From: Henriciella sp.
Lineage (GTDB): Bacteria > Pseudomonadota > Alphaproteobacteria > Caulobacterales > Hyphomonadaceae
DNA length: 35,173 nucleotides
Direction of reading: 5' to 3'
NCBI GenBank assembly: GCA_012960415.1
Contig: DUBH01000020.1
Coordinates: 1 to 35,173 of the forward strand
Positions 7,862 through 18,679 of the stretch are shown here, one piece after another. The first letter of the stretch is position 1; the number at the start of each line of letters is the position of its first letter. The notes under the pieces are model-generated. The model ran no database searches. It was not told the DNA's origin and saw only the letters and a list, made by a program, of their open reading frames with translations. The position numbers and the translations under genes are program-made.

Positions 7862-8617
7862 ATGGTCAGGCCCTTGATTGCGGGTAACTGGAAAATGAAT
7901 GGCCTGTCTGGCGACATGGACATCATTTCGCAGATTGCGAAGGGACTGGAGGCGCTGGAAGACGTGGCCGATTGCCTGATCTGTCCGCCGGCAACGCTTA
8001 TTTCGAAATCTGCCGATGCGGCATCCGGCACGCGCCTCAAAGTGGGCGCGCAGGATTGCCATTCAGGCGTCTCAGGCGCACACACCGGCGACATCTCTGC
8101 CGAGATGATCGCTGATCTTGGTGCGACCCATATCATCGTCGGGCATTCGGAACGCCGCGCTGATCATGGTGAAAGCAATGAAATTGTTGCCGCAAAGGCC
8201 GAAGCGGTATTTCGCGCAGGCCTTGTGCCGATCATCTGTATTGGCGAAACGCTGGATGAGCGTGACTCAGGAAAGACGATAGAAGTCGTCTCATCTCAAC
8301 TGGCCGGGTCGATACCGGCGAGTGCTTTCGGTAAATCATTCGTTGTCGCCTATGAGCCTGTCTGGGCAATTGGCACGGGCAAGGTCGCTTCGGTCGAGCA
8401 GGTTGAAGAAGTGCACAACAAGATTCGAGAAATCCTTGGCGAGCGGTTCCCTGGGCAGGCCGATGAGACTCCAATCCTCTATGGTGGCTCCATGAAACCG
8501 GGCAATGCTGGCGAACTTCTGGCCGTTGGTAACGTCGATGGTGGACTCATTGGTGGCGCAAGCTTGAAAGCTGATGACTTTCTGGCCATCTACGGCGCTT
8601 GTATCAGCGCAAAGTGA
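7862..8617 (+). CDS. tpiA: Triosephosphate isomerase
   Basis: Interconverts dihydroxyacetone phosphate and glyceraldehyde 3-phosphate; cytoplasmic TIM-barrel dimer. From ATG 7862 it has 251 residues with N9 and K11 in GNWKMNG, H95 in VGHSERR, E165 in AYEPVWAIGTG, and the phosphate-binding YGGSMKPGN. In-frame alternatives are ATG 7850 and TTG 7841. ATG 7862 is preferred because it starts with the family-typical MVRPLIAGNWKMN, has GGAG 6 bases upstream, and puts the catalytic His and Glu at their canonical numbers 95 and 165. ATG 7850, with GGGAG 9 bases upstream, cannot be excluded. It is divergent from ppiD and followed by secG in the usual alphaproteobacterial order. Confidence 0.97.
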   Translation: MVRPLIAGNWKMNGLSGDMDIISQIAKGLEALEDVADCLICPPATLISKSADAASGTRLKVGAQDCHSGVSGAHTGDISAEMIADLGATHIIVGHSERRADHGESNEIVAAKAEAVFRAGLVPIICIGETLDERDSGKTIEVVSSQLAGSIPASAFGKSFVVAYEPVWAIGTGKVASVEQVEEVHNKIREILGERFPGQADETPILYGGSMKPGNAGELLAVGNVDGGLIGGASLKADDFLAIYGACISAK

Positions 8618-8684
8618 GCTTCAGGGCTTGGCCTTGGCGACTGAAAAGCCTATCCCGCGCGATTGAGATATTCAGGGACGATCC

Positions 8685-9188
8685 ATGACCGTTATTCTCG
8701 TCATTCACATCCTCGCCAGCCTTGTTCTGGTCGGCGTGGTTCTCATGCAGAAATCTGAGGGCGGCGCCCTCGGTGTCGGCGGCGGCGGCGGTGGCGGCGG
8801 TCTCATGTCGGGTCGCGGCGCAGCTGGCGCTCTGGTGCGAACGACGATTATCTTTGGTGCGATCTTCTTTATCACCAGTCTCGTCCTGACCACGATCACT
8901 ACGCGTCATCTCGGTGATAACCGCACAGACGTTGAGCGTGCACTGGATGAAGAGTTTGGCGGCTCTGGAACCGGTGGCTTCGATCTTGATGATCCGACGT
9001 CTCCACTTCTGGATGAAGATCCGGTCACCCTGCCATCCCAGGAAGACTCCGATCCGGTACTTTCAGAGCCGGAACAGGGTTCAAGCGATCCGCTTGCTGC
9101 TGATGTGCCAGCTGATACGACAGGTGACGCGAGCAGCGACGTGACAGAGCAGGGCGAAGATACGGCAGACGCGCCGACACAGCCCTAA
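8685..9188 (+). CDS. secG: Preprotein translocase subunit SecG
   Basis: Small inner-membrane subunit of SecYEG that assists protein export. Two membrane segments are visible, about 3-20 (VILVIHILASLVLVGVVLM) and 50-70. They are joined by the family-typical loop QKSEGGALG and a run of eight glycines encoded by GGC/GGT repeats. After the second segment comes an unusual tail of nearly 90 residues that is strongly acidic, rich in Asp, Glu, Ser and Pro, and free of lysine. The total of 167 residues compares with about 110 in E. coli. The ATG has AGGGA 6 bases upstream and lies 67 bases after tpiA. A stem-loop follows the gene. Confidence 0.93.
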   Translation: MTVILVIHILASLVLVGVVLMQKSEGGALGVGGGGGGGGLMSGRGAAGALVRTTIIFGAIFFITSLVLTTITTRHLGDNRTDVERALDEEFGGSGTGGFDLDDPTSPLLDEDPVTLPSQEDSDPVLSEPEQGSSDPLAADVPADTTGDASSDVTEQGEDTADAPTQP

Positions 9189-9199
9189 CTCATAGCAAC

Positions 9200-9223
9200 G
9201 GCATTGCGCGTGTGCGCAATGCC
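9200..9223 (+). terminator. Stem-loop after secG
   Basis: Perfect 10-base stem GGCATTGCGC / GCGCAATGCC with loop GTGT, placed 11 bases after the secG stop and 24 bases before pyrG. No T-run follows, so it may only weaken readthrough or protect the 3' end. Confidence 0.45.
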
Positions 9224-9241
9224 GCGAATCGGGCAAACTGA

Positions 9242-10882
<1,641 letters not shown>

Positions 10883-10921
10883 CGGGTTGCAATTGGCGAG
10901 TCGCAAGGATATACGCGCGGT

Positions 10922-10951
10922 TTGATTTTCACGTAGTGTTCCCACTACACA
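10922..10951 (+). promoter_or_regulatory. Candidate rpmF promoter with hairpin in its spacer
   Basis: TTGATT (10922-10927) and TACACA (10946-10951) are separated by 18 bases, a plausible housekeeping promoter. The spacer and -10 hold an inverted repeat GTAGTG (10933-10938) / CACTAC (10943-10948) with a 4-base loop, which could be an operator. Read by eye; no consensus score was computed. Confidence 0.4.
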
Positions 10952-10968
10952 CAAACTGGAACGACAAC

Positions 10969-11148
10969 ATGGCAGTCCCTAAGCGAAAAACGACGCCGTC
11001 CAAGCGCAACATGCGCCGCGCCCACGACCGTCTGTCCACCCCGACCTTCATCGAAGACGCGGATTCCGGCGAGCTTCGCCGTCCGCACCACATCGATCTG
11101 AAGACCGGTGTGTATCGTGGCCGCCAGATCCTTGAGCCTAAGGACTAA
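10969..11148 (+). CDS. rpmF: 50S ribosomal protein L32
   Basis: 59-residue, very basic protein starting [20 protein letters not shown], the hallmark N-terminus of bacterial L32, and ending in the GVYRGRQIL motif. It carries no CxxC zinc-binding pairs, so it is the zinc-independent form usual in this class. The frame is open further upstream into pyrG, but the conserved MAVPKRK fixes the start at ATG 10969. It lies alone between pyrG and eno, with a candidate promoter before it and a strong hairpin after it, so it is probably its own transcription unit. Confidence 0.97.
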   Translation: MAVPKRKTTPSKRNMRRAHDRLSTPTFIEDADSGELRRPHHIDLKTGVYRGRQILEPKD

Positions 11149-11193
11149 CGCCACGCGCAGTCTTGCGCTGCGAGGTGACACAAAGTAACCGAC

Positions 11194-11226
11194 ATGACGC
11201 CCCTGGGAGACCGGGGGCGTTGTCAT
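11194..11226 (+). terminator. Terminator-like hairpin after rpmF
   Basis: Stem ACGCCCCTGG / CCGGGGGCGT (11197-11206 and 11211-11220, one T-G wobble) closed by a GAGA tetraloop. It is extended by ATG/CAT pairs beyond one unpaired T (11194-11226). It is very stable and followed only by a mixed TATCT tract. It sits 45 bases after the rpmF stop and 33 before eno. Confidence 0.6.
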
Positions 11227-11235
11227 ATCTGCTGA

Positions 11236-12534
<1,299 letters not shown>

Positions 12535-12576
12535 GGTGCCGCGCGCCTATTAAGATTAAATTTACCTAAATGGATT

Positions 12577-12612
12577 CCTCTGCCGATTCGCTTGTCGGCA
12601 GAGGTTTCTTTT
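12577..12612 (+). terminator. eno intrinsic terminator that contains the ftsB Shine-Dalgarno
   Basis: Perfect 10-base stem CCTCTGCCGA (12577-12586) / TCGGCAGAGG (12595-12604) with an 8-base loop, followed at once by TTTCTTTT (12605-12612). This is a textbook rho-independent terminator. The GAGG of its 3' arm (12601-12604) is also the only Shine-Dalgarno for ftsB, whose ATG begins at 12613, the base after the T-tract. Confidence 0.85.
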
Positions 12613-12912
12613 ATGACCCCCAAATATGCAGCAGCAGCCCTATCCGCGCTGATCGCATACTTCGCGTATCACGCTTTTGCGGGTGAGCAGGGGCTTGGGC
12701 GCTGGACCGATCTGCAACAGGAATTGTCAGAAAAGCAGGCCGAGCTGGATGCCATCACGGCAGCTAATGACGTGCTGCGCCGGGACATTGCGCGCCTGAC
12801 GCCAGGCCGGGTTGATCCTGATCTCGTCGAAATCATGGCCCGTGAAGACCTGAACCTCGTCTATGCTGATGAGATAATTATCATAAATGACAGCTCCGAG
12901 CCTGCATTTTGA
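12613..12912 (+). CDS. ftsB: FtsB-like septum formation initiator (DivIC family)
   Basis: 99-residue bitopic membrane protein. An N-terminal membrane segment (AAAALSALIAYFAYHAF, about 5-21) precedes a coiled coil (about 30-62, LQQELSEKQAELDAITAAN). A short C-terminal domain contains DPDLVEIMAREDLNLVYADE, matching the FtsB/DivIC pattern. FtsB joins FtsL and FtsQ in the divisome. An in-frame TTG at 12592 would add seven residues but lies in the terminator loop. ATG 12613 is chosen for GAGG 8 bases upstream and the membrane segment right after it. Position between eno and pdhA is the common alphaproteobacterial one. Its ribosome-binding site lies in the eno terminator hairpin. Confidence 0.9.
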   Translation: MTPKYAAAALSALIAYFAYHAFAGEQGLGRWTDLQQELSEKQAELDAITAANDVLRRDIARLTPGRVDPDLVEIMAREDLNLVYADEIIIINDSSEPAF

Positions 12913-12981
12913 CATAGGTGCTAAAACTGGACGAAGGCTGGTTTCAGGGTACATAAGGGGGTCTTGATAAAGGGAGGCCTC

Positions 12982-14001
12982 ATGGCCAAAACGCCGTCCA
13001 AAAGCAAGACTTCCAAATCTCCACCAAAGCTCAAGCGCGACGAAGCGCTGAAATACTACCGCGACATGTTGCTTATCCGCCGGTTCGAGGAACGGGCGGG
13101 TCAGCTTTATGGCATGGGCAAGATTGCCGGGTTCTGTCACCTCTACATCGGTCAGGAAGCTGTCGTCACAGGCATGCAGGCCTGCCTTAAAGAGGGCGAC
13201 CAGATCGTCACTGGCTACCGCGACCACGGACATATGCTCGCCTGCGACATGGACCCAAAAGGGGTGATGGCAGAGCTGACCGGTCGCAAGGACGGATATT
13301 CAAAGGGCAAGGGCGGCTCGATGCACATGTTCTCGCGGGAGAAGAACTTCTTCGGCGGACACGGCATCGTCGGGGCGCAGGTGCCGATTGGCACGGGTCT
13401 TGGTTTCTCGAACAAGTATCGCGGGACTGACAATATCTGCGTGACCTATTTCGGCGACGGCGCGGCGAACCAGGGCCAGGTCTATGAGAGCTTCAACATG
13501 GCCTCTCTCTGGGATCTGCCTGTCGTCTATGTGATCGAAAACAATCAGTACGCCATGGGCACGAGCGTTGCCCGCGCATCAGCCGAAACCGAGCTGTTCA
13601 AGCGCGGTATCTCCTTCGAGATTGAGGGCGAGGAAGTCGACGGCATGGACGTCTATGCCGTGAAGGCGGCCGGCGAGAAGGCCGTGAAGTATGCCCGCTC
13701 CGGAAAGGGGCCATACATCCTCGAGATGAAAACCTATCGCTATCGCGGTCACTCGATGTCAGACCCGGCAAAGTACCGCAAGCGCGAGGAAGTTGACGAT
13801 ATCCGCACCCATCACGACCCGATTGACGGCCTCAAGGGGCGCATCCTGGAACAGGAAATTGCGACCGAGGAAGAGCTCAAGGATCTCGACAAGGAGATCA
13901 AGGAACTCGTGAAAGATGCTGCGGATTTCTCCCTGGATAGTCCTGAGCCGGATCCGGAAGAGCTCTGGACCGATGTGTTGCGTGAAGTGGAGTCTGCCTG
14001 A
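12982..14001 (+). CDS. pdhA: Pyruvate dehydrogenase E1 component, alpha subunit
   Basis: With PdhB forms the thiamine-diphosphate enzyme that decarboxylates pyruvate and acetylates lipoyl groups. From ATG 12982 the protein has 339 residues with a Lys/Ser-rich N-terminus. Motifs include [31 protein letters not shown], the thiamine-diphosphate motif [31 protein letters not shown] (GDG to NN) and the phosphorylation-loop-like [11 protein letters not shown]. The start is fixed by a strong AGGGAGG (12971-12977) 4 bases upstream; an in-frame TTG at 12964 is less likely. The stop overlaps the pdhB start in TGATG. First gene of the pdhA-pdhB-DUF5076-pdhC-lpd cluster. Confidence 0.97.
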   Translation: MAKTPSKSKTSKSPPKLKRDEALKYYRDMLLIRRFEERAGQLYGMGKIAGFCHLYIGQEAVVTGMQACLKEGDQIVTGYRDHGHMLACDMDPKGVMAELTGRKDGYSKGKGGSMHMFSREKNFFGGHGIVGAQVPIGTGLGFSNKYRGTDNICVTYFGDGAANQGQVYESFNMASLWDLPVVYVIENNQYAMGTSVARASAETELFKRGISFEIEGEEVDGMDVYAVKAAGEKAVKYARSGKGPYILEMKTYRYRGHSMSDPAKYRKREEVDDIRTHHDPIDGLKGRILEQEIATEEELKDLDKEIKELVKDAADFSLDSPEPDPEELWTDVLREVESA

Positions 14002-15431
14002 TGGCCATCGATGTTCTGATGCCGGCCCTGTCGCCGACAATGGAAGAGGGCACGCTCGCGCGCTGGCTCAAGAAGGAAGGCGACGAGATCTCTTCAGGTG
14101 ACGTCATCGCCGAAATCGAGACAGACAAGGCGACGATGGAAGTCGAAGCTGTGGATGAAGGCACGCTCGCCAAGATTCTCGTGCCCGAGGGCACCGAGAA
14201 TGTAAAGGTGAATGCGGTCATCGCCCGCCTCGCGGAAGAGGGCGAGAGCGTCGATGACATTGACGACGCTCCAGCGACCGGTGACGGTGAGAAGGCGTCG
14301 AAAGCGCAGACTGAAGCTAAGAACGCGCCCGAAAGTGAAGGTGACGGGGATGAAAGCGACGACGCCTCAGCTGAAGAGGTAGCTTCTGCCCCGCCTCAGC
14401 CGGATGAAGACTCGCTGACAGACCCGGACGTGCCTGAGGGCACGAACTTCGTCGACACGAGCGTGCGCGATGCGCTCCGCGATGCGATGGCGGAAGAAAT
14501 GCGCCGCGACGAGACCGTCTTCGTGATGGGCGAGGAAGTCGCAGAGTATCAGGGGGCCTACAAGGTCACTCGTGAGCTGTTGCAGGAGTTCGGCGACAAG
14601 CGCGTCGTCGACACGCCGATCACAGAGCATGGCTTTGCCGGTCTCGGGGTCGGCGCGGCCTTTGGCGGTCTCAAGCCTGTCGTCGAGTTTATGACGTTTA
14701 ACTTCGCGATGCAGGCGATCGACCAGATCATCAATTCGGCCGCCAAAACGCTTTACATGTCCGGTGGCCAGATGGGCTGTCCGATCGTGTTCCGTGGCCC
14801 GAACGGCGCGGCTTCCCGTGTGGCCGCCCAGCACAGCCAGGATTACTCTTCCTGGTATGCGCACGTGCCCGGCCTGAAAGTTGTTGCGCCTTATGATGCG
14901 GCTGACGCGAAAGGTCTTCTGAAGGCGGCGATCCGCGATCCGAACCCGGTCGTCTTCCTTGAGCATGAGTTGCTCTACGGCGAGAGCTTCCCGGTCCCGG
15001 ACATCGAGGACTATGTCTTGCCAATCGGCAAAGCGCGTGTTCGTCGTCCAGGCACGGATGTGACGCTGGTTGCACACTCCCGCATGGTCGGCTTCGCGCT
15101 TCAGGCGGCCGAGAAGCTAGCTGAAGATGGCATTGAAGCAGAGGTCATCGACCTTCGCTCGCTACGTCCGCTCGATACTGCGACCGTGATCGAGAGCGTC
15201 AAGAAAACCAACCGCATCGTGACGTGTGAGGAGGGCTGGCGCTTCATGGGCGTGGGCGCTGAAATCTGCGCAACGGTGGTGAACGAAGCGTTCGATTACC
15301 TCGATGCGCCTCCAACTCGCGTGCATCAGAAGGATGTGCCGCTTCCATACGCTGCGAACTTGGAGGCGATGAGCCTTCCGGGCACCGCAGACATCATCAA
15401 GGCGGCCAAGCAGGTGTGTTATGTCAAGTGA
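14001..15431 (+). CDS. pdhB: Pyruvate dehydrogenase E1 component, beta subunit, with N-terminal lipoyl domain
   Basis: Beta subunit of E1; 476 residues because a lipoyl domain precedes the catalytic part, an arrangement known in alphaproteobacteria. Lipoyl domain at about 1-80 with K43 in [10 protein letters not shown], the expected lipoylation site. A flexible acidic linker rich in Glu, Asp, Ala and Ser runs to about 150. The transketolase-like pyrimidine domain starts near [16 protein letters not shown] and contains [30 protein letters not shown] and the C-terminal half with [16 protein letters not shown]. The start ATG overlaps the pdhA stop; the 3' end overlaps the next gene by 11 bases. 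The lipoyl module is nearly the same as that of pdhC. Confidence 0.97.
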   Translation: MAIDVLMPALSPTMEEGTLARWLKKEGDEISSGDVIAEIETDKATMEVEAVDEGTLAKILVPEGTENVKVNAVIARLAEEGESVDDIDDAPATGDGEKASKAQTEAKNAPESEGDGDESDDASAEEVASAPPQPDEDSLTDPDVPEGTNFVDTSVRDALRDAMAEEMRRDETVFVMGEEVAEYQGAYKVTRELLQEFGDKRVVDTPITEHGFAGLGVGAAFGGLKPVVEFMTFNFAMQAIDQIINSAAKTLYMSGGQMGCPIVFRGPNGAASRVAAQHSQDYSSWYAHVPGLKVVAPYDAADAKGLLKAAIRDPNPVVFLEHELLYGESFPVPDIEDYVLPIGKARVRRPGTDVTLVAHSRMVGFALQAAEKLAEDGIEAEVIDLRSLRPLDTATVIESVKKTNRIVTCEEGWRFMGVGAEICATVVNEAFDYLDAPPTRVHQKDVPLPYAANLEAMSLPGTADIIKAAKQVCYVK

Positions 15432-15744
15432 TCACAAAGAACTCTCCAAGCCCGGCACGATCCGCCAGGACGCCTTCGCGCAGGAAATGATCCGGTTCTG
15501 GATTTCGAACAATCAGGACCATGTGAGCCTGAAAGTCGGCGCCTCGGGCGATCCGGAAAAGGAACCTCCAATGTGGGGGTTCATGCTGGCCGACATCGCC
15601 AAGCACGTGACACGCGTGCTGCGTGAAGAGAACCCTGACGGTCCATCCGCACAGGAGATCATGGAGCAGATCCTTGGCGGCATCGGCGAGCGGCTTCGCC
15701 ATGCGCCGGACCTCTCGGGCACCACGATCAAGGGCAAGAGCTAA
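15421..15744 (+). CDS. DUF5076-like small protein of the pdh cluster
   Basis: 107-residue soluble protein with no signal peptide or membrane segment. Visible features are a mixed central part ([29 protein letters not shown]) and a helical C-terminal half. It resembles the DUF5076 family found between pdhB and pdhC in alphaproteobacteria; the name is from memory and not from a search. No catalytic motif is seen. Its start ATG (15421) lies inside pdhB (11-base overlap), and its TAA shares one base with the pdhC ATG. It is therefore translationally locked into the operon and probably made with the complex, perhaps as an accessory or regulatory part. Function unknown. Confidence 0.85.
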   Translation: MSSDHKELSKPGTIRQDAFAQEMIRFWISNNQDHVSLKVGASGDPEKEPPMWGFMLADIAKHVTRVLREENPDGPSAQEIMEQILGGIGERLRHAPDLSGTTIKGKS

Positions 15745-17195
15745 TGGCCATCAATATTACCATGCCCGCACTTTCTCCGACGATGGAAGAAGGCACGCTG
15801 GCCCGCTGGATGGTAAAGCCAGGCGATACGATCTCTTCCGGCGATGTCATCGCGGAGATTGAGACCGACAAGGCGACGATGGAAGTCGAAGCCGTCGATG
15901 AAGGCACCATCGCGAAAATCGTCGTGGAGGCCGGCACAGAAGGCGTGAAGGTCAATTCAGTGATCGCCGTGCTCGCTGAAGAGGGCGAAGACCCGGACGA
16001 TGTGGAGGCGCCGGAAGCGGAAGCAGCTGGCGGCGGCGAGAAGAGCGACGAAGCTTCTAAAGGTGATGAGGACGAGGAGGCTGAGAAGCCTGCCAAGTCT
16101 GAAGAGAAGCAGGCTTCTGACGAAAAGCCCAAGAAGAGCGATGCCGACCGCACGACCTCCAAGGGCGAAACTGCACAGAAGCCGCGTGAAGCCGAAGGCA
16201 AGGACCTGCGCAAAGAGCTGGAAGGCACCTCGCCAAAGCTCGCTGATGTTGGCAGCGGCCAGGACCGGATCAAGGCAAGCCCGCTCGCCCGGCGGATCGC
16301 AGCGCTGCGTGATATTGATCTCTCCACGCTTGAGGGCTCGGGCCCGCGCGGCCGGATCGTAAAGGCTGATGTTGAGGCCGCAGAGCCCGGCAAGAAGCAG
16401 GCAGCTTCAGATAAGAAGGCGGCAGACACTCCAGCCGATACGCCGAAAGCTGCGCCAGACGGTCTCATCCTGCCGCAGGTGCTCGATGATCGTATCTATG
16501 ACCCTGAGAGCTATGAGCTGAAACCGCTCGACGGCATGCGCAAGACGGTGGCGAAGCGTCTGACTCAAAGCTTCATGCAAGTCCCGCATTTCCCGCTCAA
16601 CGTGGACATCAAGCTCGACAAGCTTCTCGCTTCGCGCGCCGATATCAATGAAGCAGCGCCTGAAGGCGTGAAGATTTCGGTCAACGACATGCTGATCAAG
16701 GCTTCGGCCTTGGCGCTCATGTCAGAGCCGGACTGCAATGCAAGCTTCACCGACAAGGGCATCGCTTACCACAAATCGGCGCACGTCTCGGTCGCCGTCG
16801 CCATTGATGGCGGTCTGATTACGCCAGTGATCCGTGACGCACAGAACAAGGGTCTTGCCACCATCTCGCGTGAAATGAAGGACCTTGCAACGCGCGCGCG
16901 TGAGCGGAAGCTGAAGCCGCAGGAATACTCGGGCGGCACGTTCTCGATCTCCAATCTCGGCATGTTCGGCATCAAATCATTCGGCTCGATCATCAATCAG
17001 CCGGAAGGCATGATCCTGTCGGTCGGGGCAGGGGAAAAGCGACCTGTCGTTGATGATGCTGGTGAAATTGTGCCGGCGACCGTCATGACGGTTACCCTGT
17101 CCTGCGATCACCGCGTCATTGGCGGAGCTGAGGGCGCGAAATGGCTCGCCGCCTTCAAGCGCTATGTCGAACATCCGCAAAGCATGCTGCTCTAG
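15744..17195 (+). CDS. pdhC: Pyruvate dehydrogenase E2, dihydrolipoyllysine acetyltransferase
   Basis: Core of the complex; transfers acetyl from lipoyl to CoA. 483 residues. Single lipoyl domain (1-80, K43 in [10 protein letters not shown]), a long charged linker rich in Lys and Glu (about 85-165), and a peripheral-subunit-binding domain (about 172-210, [27 protein letters not shown] trimmed: key residues SPLARR and GSGPRGRI). The catalytic domain starts near [13 protein letters not shown] and carries the active-site motif CDHRVIGGA. It starts at the base shared with the stop of the DUF5076-like gene; lpd follows after 15 bases. The lipoyl module is close to that of pdhB, about 68 identical residues in the first 82 by eye. 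Confidence 0.97.
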   Translation: MAINITMPALSPTMEEGTLARWMVKPGDTISSGDVIAEIETDKATMEVEAVDEGTIAKIVVEAGTEGVKVNSVIAVLAEEGEDPDDVEAPEAEAAGGGEKSDEASKGDEDEEAEKPAKSEEKQASDEKPKKSDADRTTSKGETAQKPREAEGKDLRKELEGTSPKLADVGSGQDRIKASPLARRIAALRDIDLSTLEGSGPRGRIVKADVEAAEPGKKQAASDKKAADTPADTPKAAPDGLILPQVLDDRIYDPESYELKPLDGMRKTVAKRLTQSFMQVPHFPLNVDIKLDKLLASRADINEAAPEGVKISVNDMLIKASALALMSEPDCNASFTDKGIAYHKSAHVSVAVAIDGGLITPVIRDAQNKGLATISREMKDLATRARERKLKPQEYSGGTFSISNLGMFGIKSFGSIINQPEGMILSVGAGEKRPVVDDAGEIVPATVMTVTLSCDHRVIGGAEGAKWLAAFKRYVEHPQSMLL

Positions 17196-17210
17196 AACTG
17201 GAGGCCAAGA

Positions 17211-18620
17211 ATGGCTGACTATGATCTCATCGTCATCGGCTCCGGCCCTGGCGGATATGTGGCTGCAATTCGCGCAAGCCAGCTCGGCTTGAAGACGGCA
17301 ATCGTCGAACGCGAGAGTCTTGGCGGCATTTGTCTCAACTGGGGCTGTATTCCGACCAAGGCGCTTCTGCGTTCGGCTGAAATTCTTCACTACGCGAACA
17401 ACGCCAAAAACTTTGGACTGAAGATCGACAAGGCGGACTTCGATCTCGAAGCCGTCGTGAAGCGTTCGCGCGGCGTTGCAAAGCAGTTGTCGTCAGGTGT
17501 CAGCCACCTGATGAAGAAGAACAAGATCGACGTGATCATGGGCGAAGCAAGCCTCAAGAAGGGCAAGCCGGCGCCGACCGTTTCCGTGAAAGACAAGGAC
17601 GGAAAGTCGAAGGAATACAAAGCGAAGAACGTTATTCTTGCGACGGGGGCTCGGGCGCGTGCGATCCCTCAGGCCGGGCTTGAGCCGGATGGCGATCTGA
17701 TCTGGACCTATCGCGAAGCCATGGTGCCGAAAGAGACGCCGAAGAAGCTTCTGGTGATTGGCTCAGGCGCGATCGGGATCGAATTTGCGAGCTTCTACAA
17801 TGAGCTTGGAAGCGACGTGACGGTTGTTGAAGCCTTGGACCGGATCCTGCCGGTTGAGGACGAGGAGATATCTGGCCTTGCCCGCAAGCAATTCGAAAAG
17901 CAGGGCATCAAGTTCCACACAGGCGCACAGGTCAAATCGCTGAAGAAAGCCAAGGGCAAAGTGACGGCGGACATCTCGTCCGGCGACAAGACCGAGAAGC
18001 TGGAAGTCGACCGGGTCATTCTCGCCATTGGCATTGTCGGCAATGTTGAGGGTTTGGGTCTGGAAGAGCTCGGCGTGAAGGTCGAAAAGACCCACGTTCT
18101 CGTCGATGGTTTTGGCCGCACCGGCGTTGATGGCCTTTATGCTATCGGTGATCTCACAGGCGCACCCTGGCTGGCCCATAAGGCGAGCCATGAAGGCGTG
18201 ATGTGCGTCGAGGGGATCGCAGGCGCAGAGGATGCGCACGCTTTTGATGCCTGGAATGTACCGGGCTGCACCTATTCGCACCCACAGATCGCCAGCGTGG
18301 GCCTCACCGAAGCCAGGGCGAAAGAGGCTGGCCACAAGGTCAAGGTCGGCAAGTTCCCCTTCATCGGCAATGGCAAAGCGATTGCGCTTGGCGCAGCAGA
18401 AGGCCTCGTAAAGACGGTCTTCGACGCTGAGACGGGCGAGCTTCTCGGCGCGCACATGATTGGTGCCGAAGTGACTGAGCTGATCCAGGGCTACGTCATC
18501 GCCCGTGAAGGTGAGCTCACCGAAGAAACGCTGATGCACACCGTTTTCCCGCACCCGACCCTGTCAGAGATGATGCATGAAAGCGTGCTCGCCTCACAAG
18601 GGCGTGTACTTCACATGTAA
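17211..18620 (+). CDS. lpd: Dihydrolipoyl dehydrogenase (E3)
   Basis: FAD/NAD flavoprotein that reoxidises dihydrolipoamide on the pyruvate dehydrogenase complex and probably on other 2-oxoacid complexes. 469 residues. FAD-binding GSGPGGYVAAIRASQLG at the N-terminus, redox disulfide in GGICLNWGCIPTK, NAD-binding GSGAIGIEFASFYNELG, central YAIGDLTG and the C-terminal HPTLSEMMHE with the catalytic His-Glu. The ATG has AACTGGAGG upstream. Last gene of the pdh cluster; a stem-loop follows. In many alphaproteobacteria lipA comes soon after lpd, but here about 7.9 kb of other genes intervene. Confidence 0.98.
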   Translation: MADYDLIVIGSGPGGYVAAIRASQLGLKTAIVERESLGGICLNWGCIPTKALLRSAEILHYANNAKNFGLKIDKADFDLEAVVKRSRGVAKQLSSGVSHLMKKNKIDVIMGEASLKKGKPAPTVSVKDKDGKSKEYKAKNVILATGARARAIPQAGLEPDGDLIWTYREAMVPKETPKKLLVIGSGAIGIEFASFYNELGSDVTVVEALDRILPVEDEEISGLARKQFEKQGIKFHTGAQVKSLKKAKGKVTADISSGDKTEKLEVDRVILAIGIVGNVEGLGLEELGVKVEKTHVLVDGFGRTGVDGLYAIGDLTGAPWLAHKASHEGVMCVEGIAGAEDAHAFDAWNVPGCTYSHPQIASVGLTEARAKEAGHKVKVGKFPFIGNGKAIALGAAEGLVKTVFDAETGELLGAHMIGAEVTELIQGYVIAREGELTEETLMHTVFPHPTLSEMMHESVLASQGRVLHM

Positions 18621-18624
18621 CGGT

Positions 18625-18646
18625 CGCCGCCTGCAGTCCGGCGGCG
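18625..18646 (+). terminator. Stem-loop after lpd
   Basis: Perfect 7-base GC-only stem CGCCGCC (18625-18631) / GGCGGCG (18640-18646) with an 8-base loop, starting 4 bases after the lpd stop. No T-run follows. Likely end of the pdh cluster transcript or a 3'-end stabiliser. Confidence 0.5.
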
Positions 18647-18679
18647 TCTCGCAAATTGACCTTGAGGGCGGCGCCCGGC

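Noticed and set aside
7775..8062. N-terminal extension of the ppiD frame by 96 residues
   Set aside because: It overlaps tpiA on the other strand, is not hydrophobic, and would place the membrane anchor far inside the protein; the ATG at 7774 has a good ribosome-binding site.
8779..8801. GGC/GGT tandem repeat resembling a microsatellite
   Set aside because: It encodes the glycine-rich loop that is usual in SecG of this class, so it is explained by coding.
12909..12914. Perfect -35 hexamer TTGACA before pdhA
   Set aside because: No acceptable -10 is found 16-18 bases downstream, and part of it is the ftsB stop codon; not enough to call a promoter.
17763..18554. A 263-codon - strand open frame opposite lpd (similar ones lie opposite pdhB, pyrG, ispDF and the ATP-grasp gene)
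   Set aside because: All are antisense to complete, motif-bearing genes and show no features of their own.
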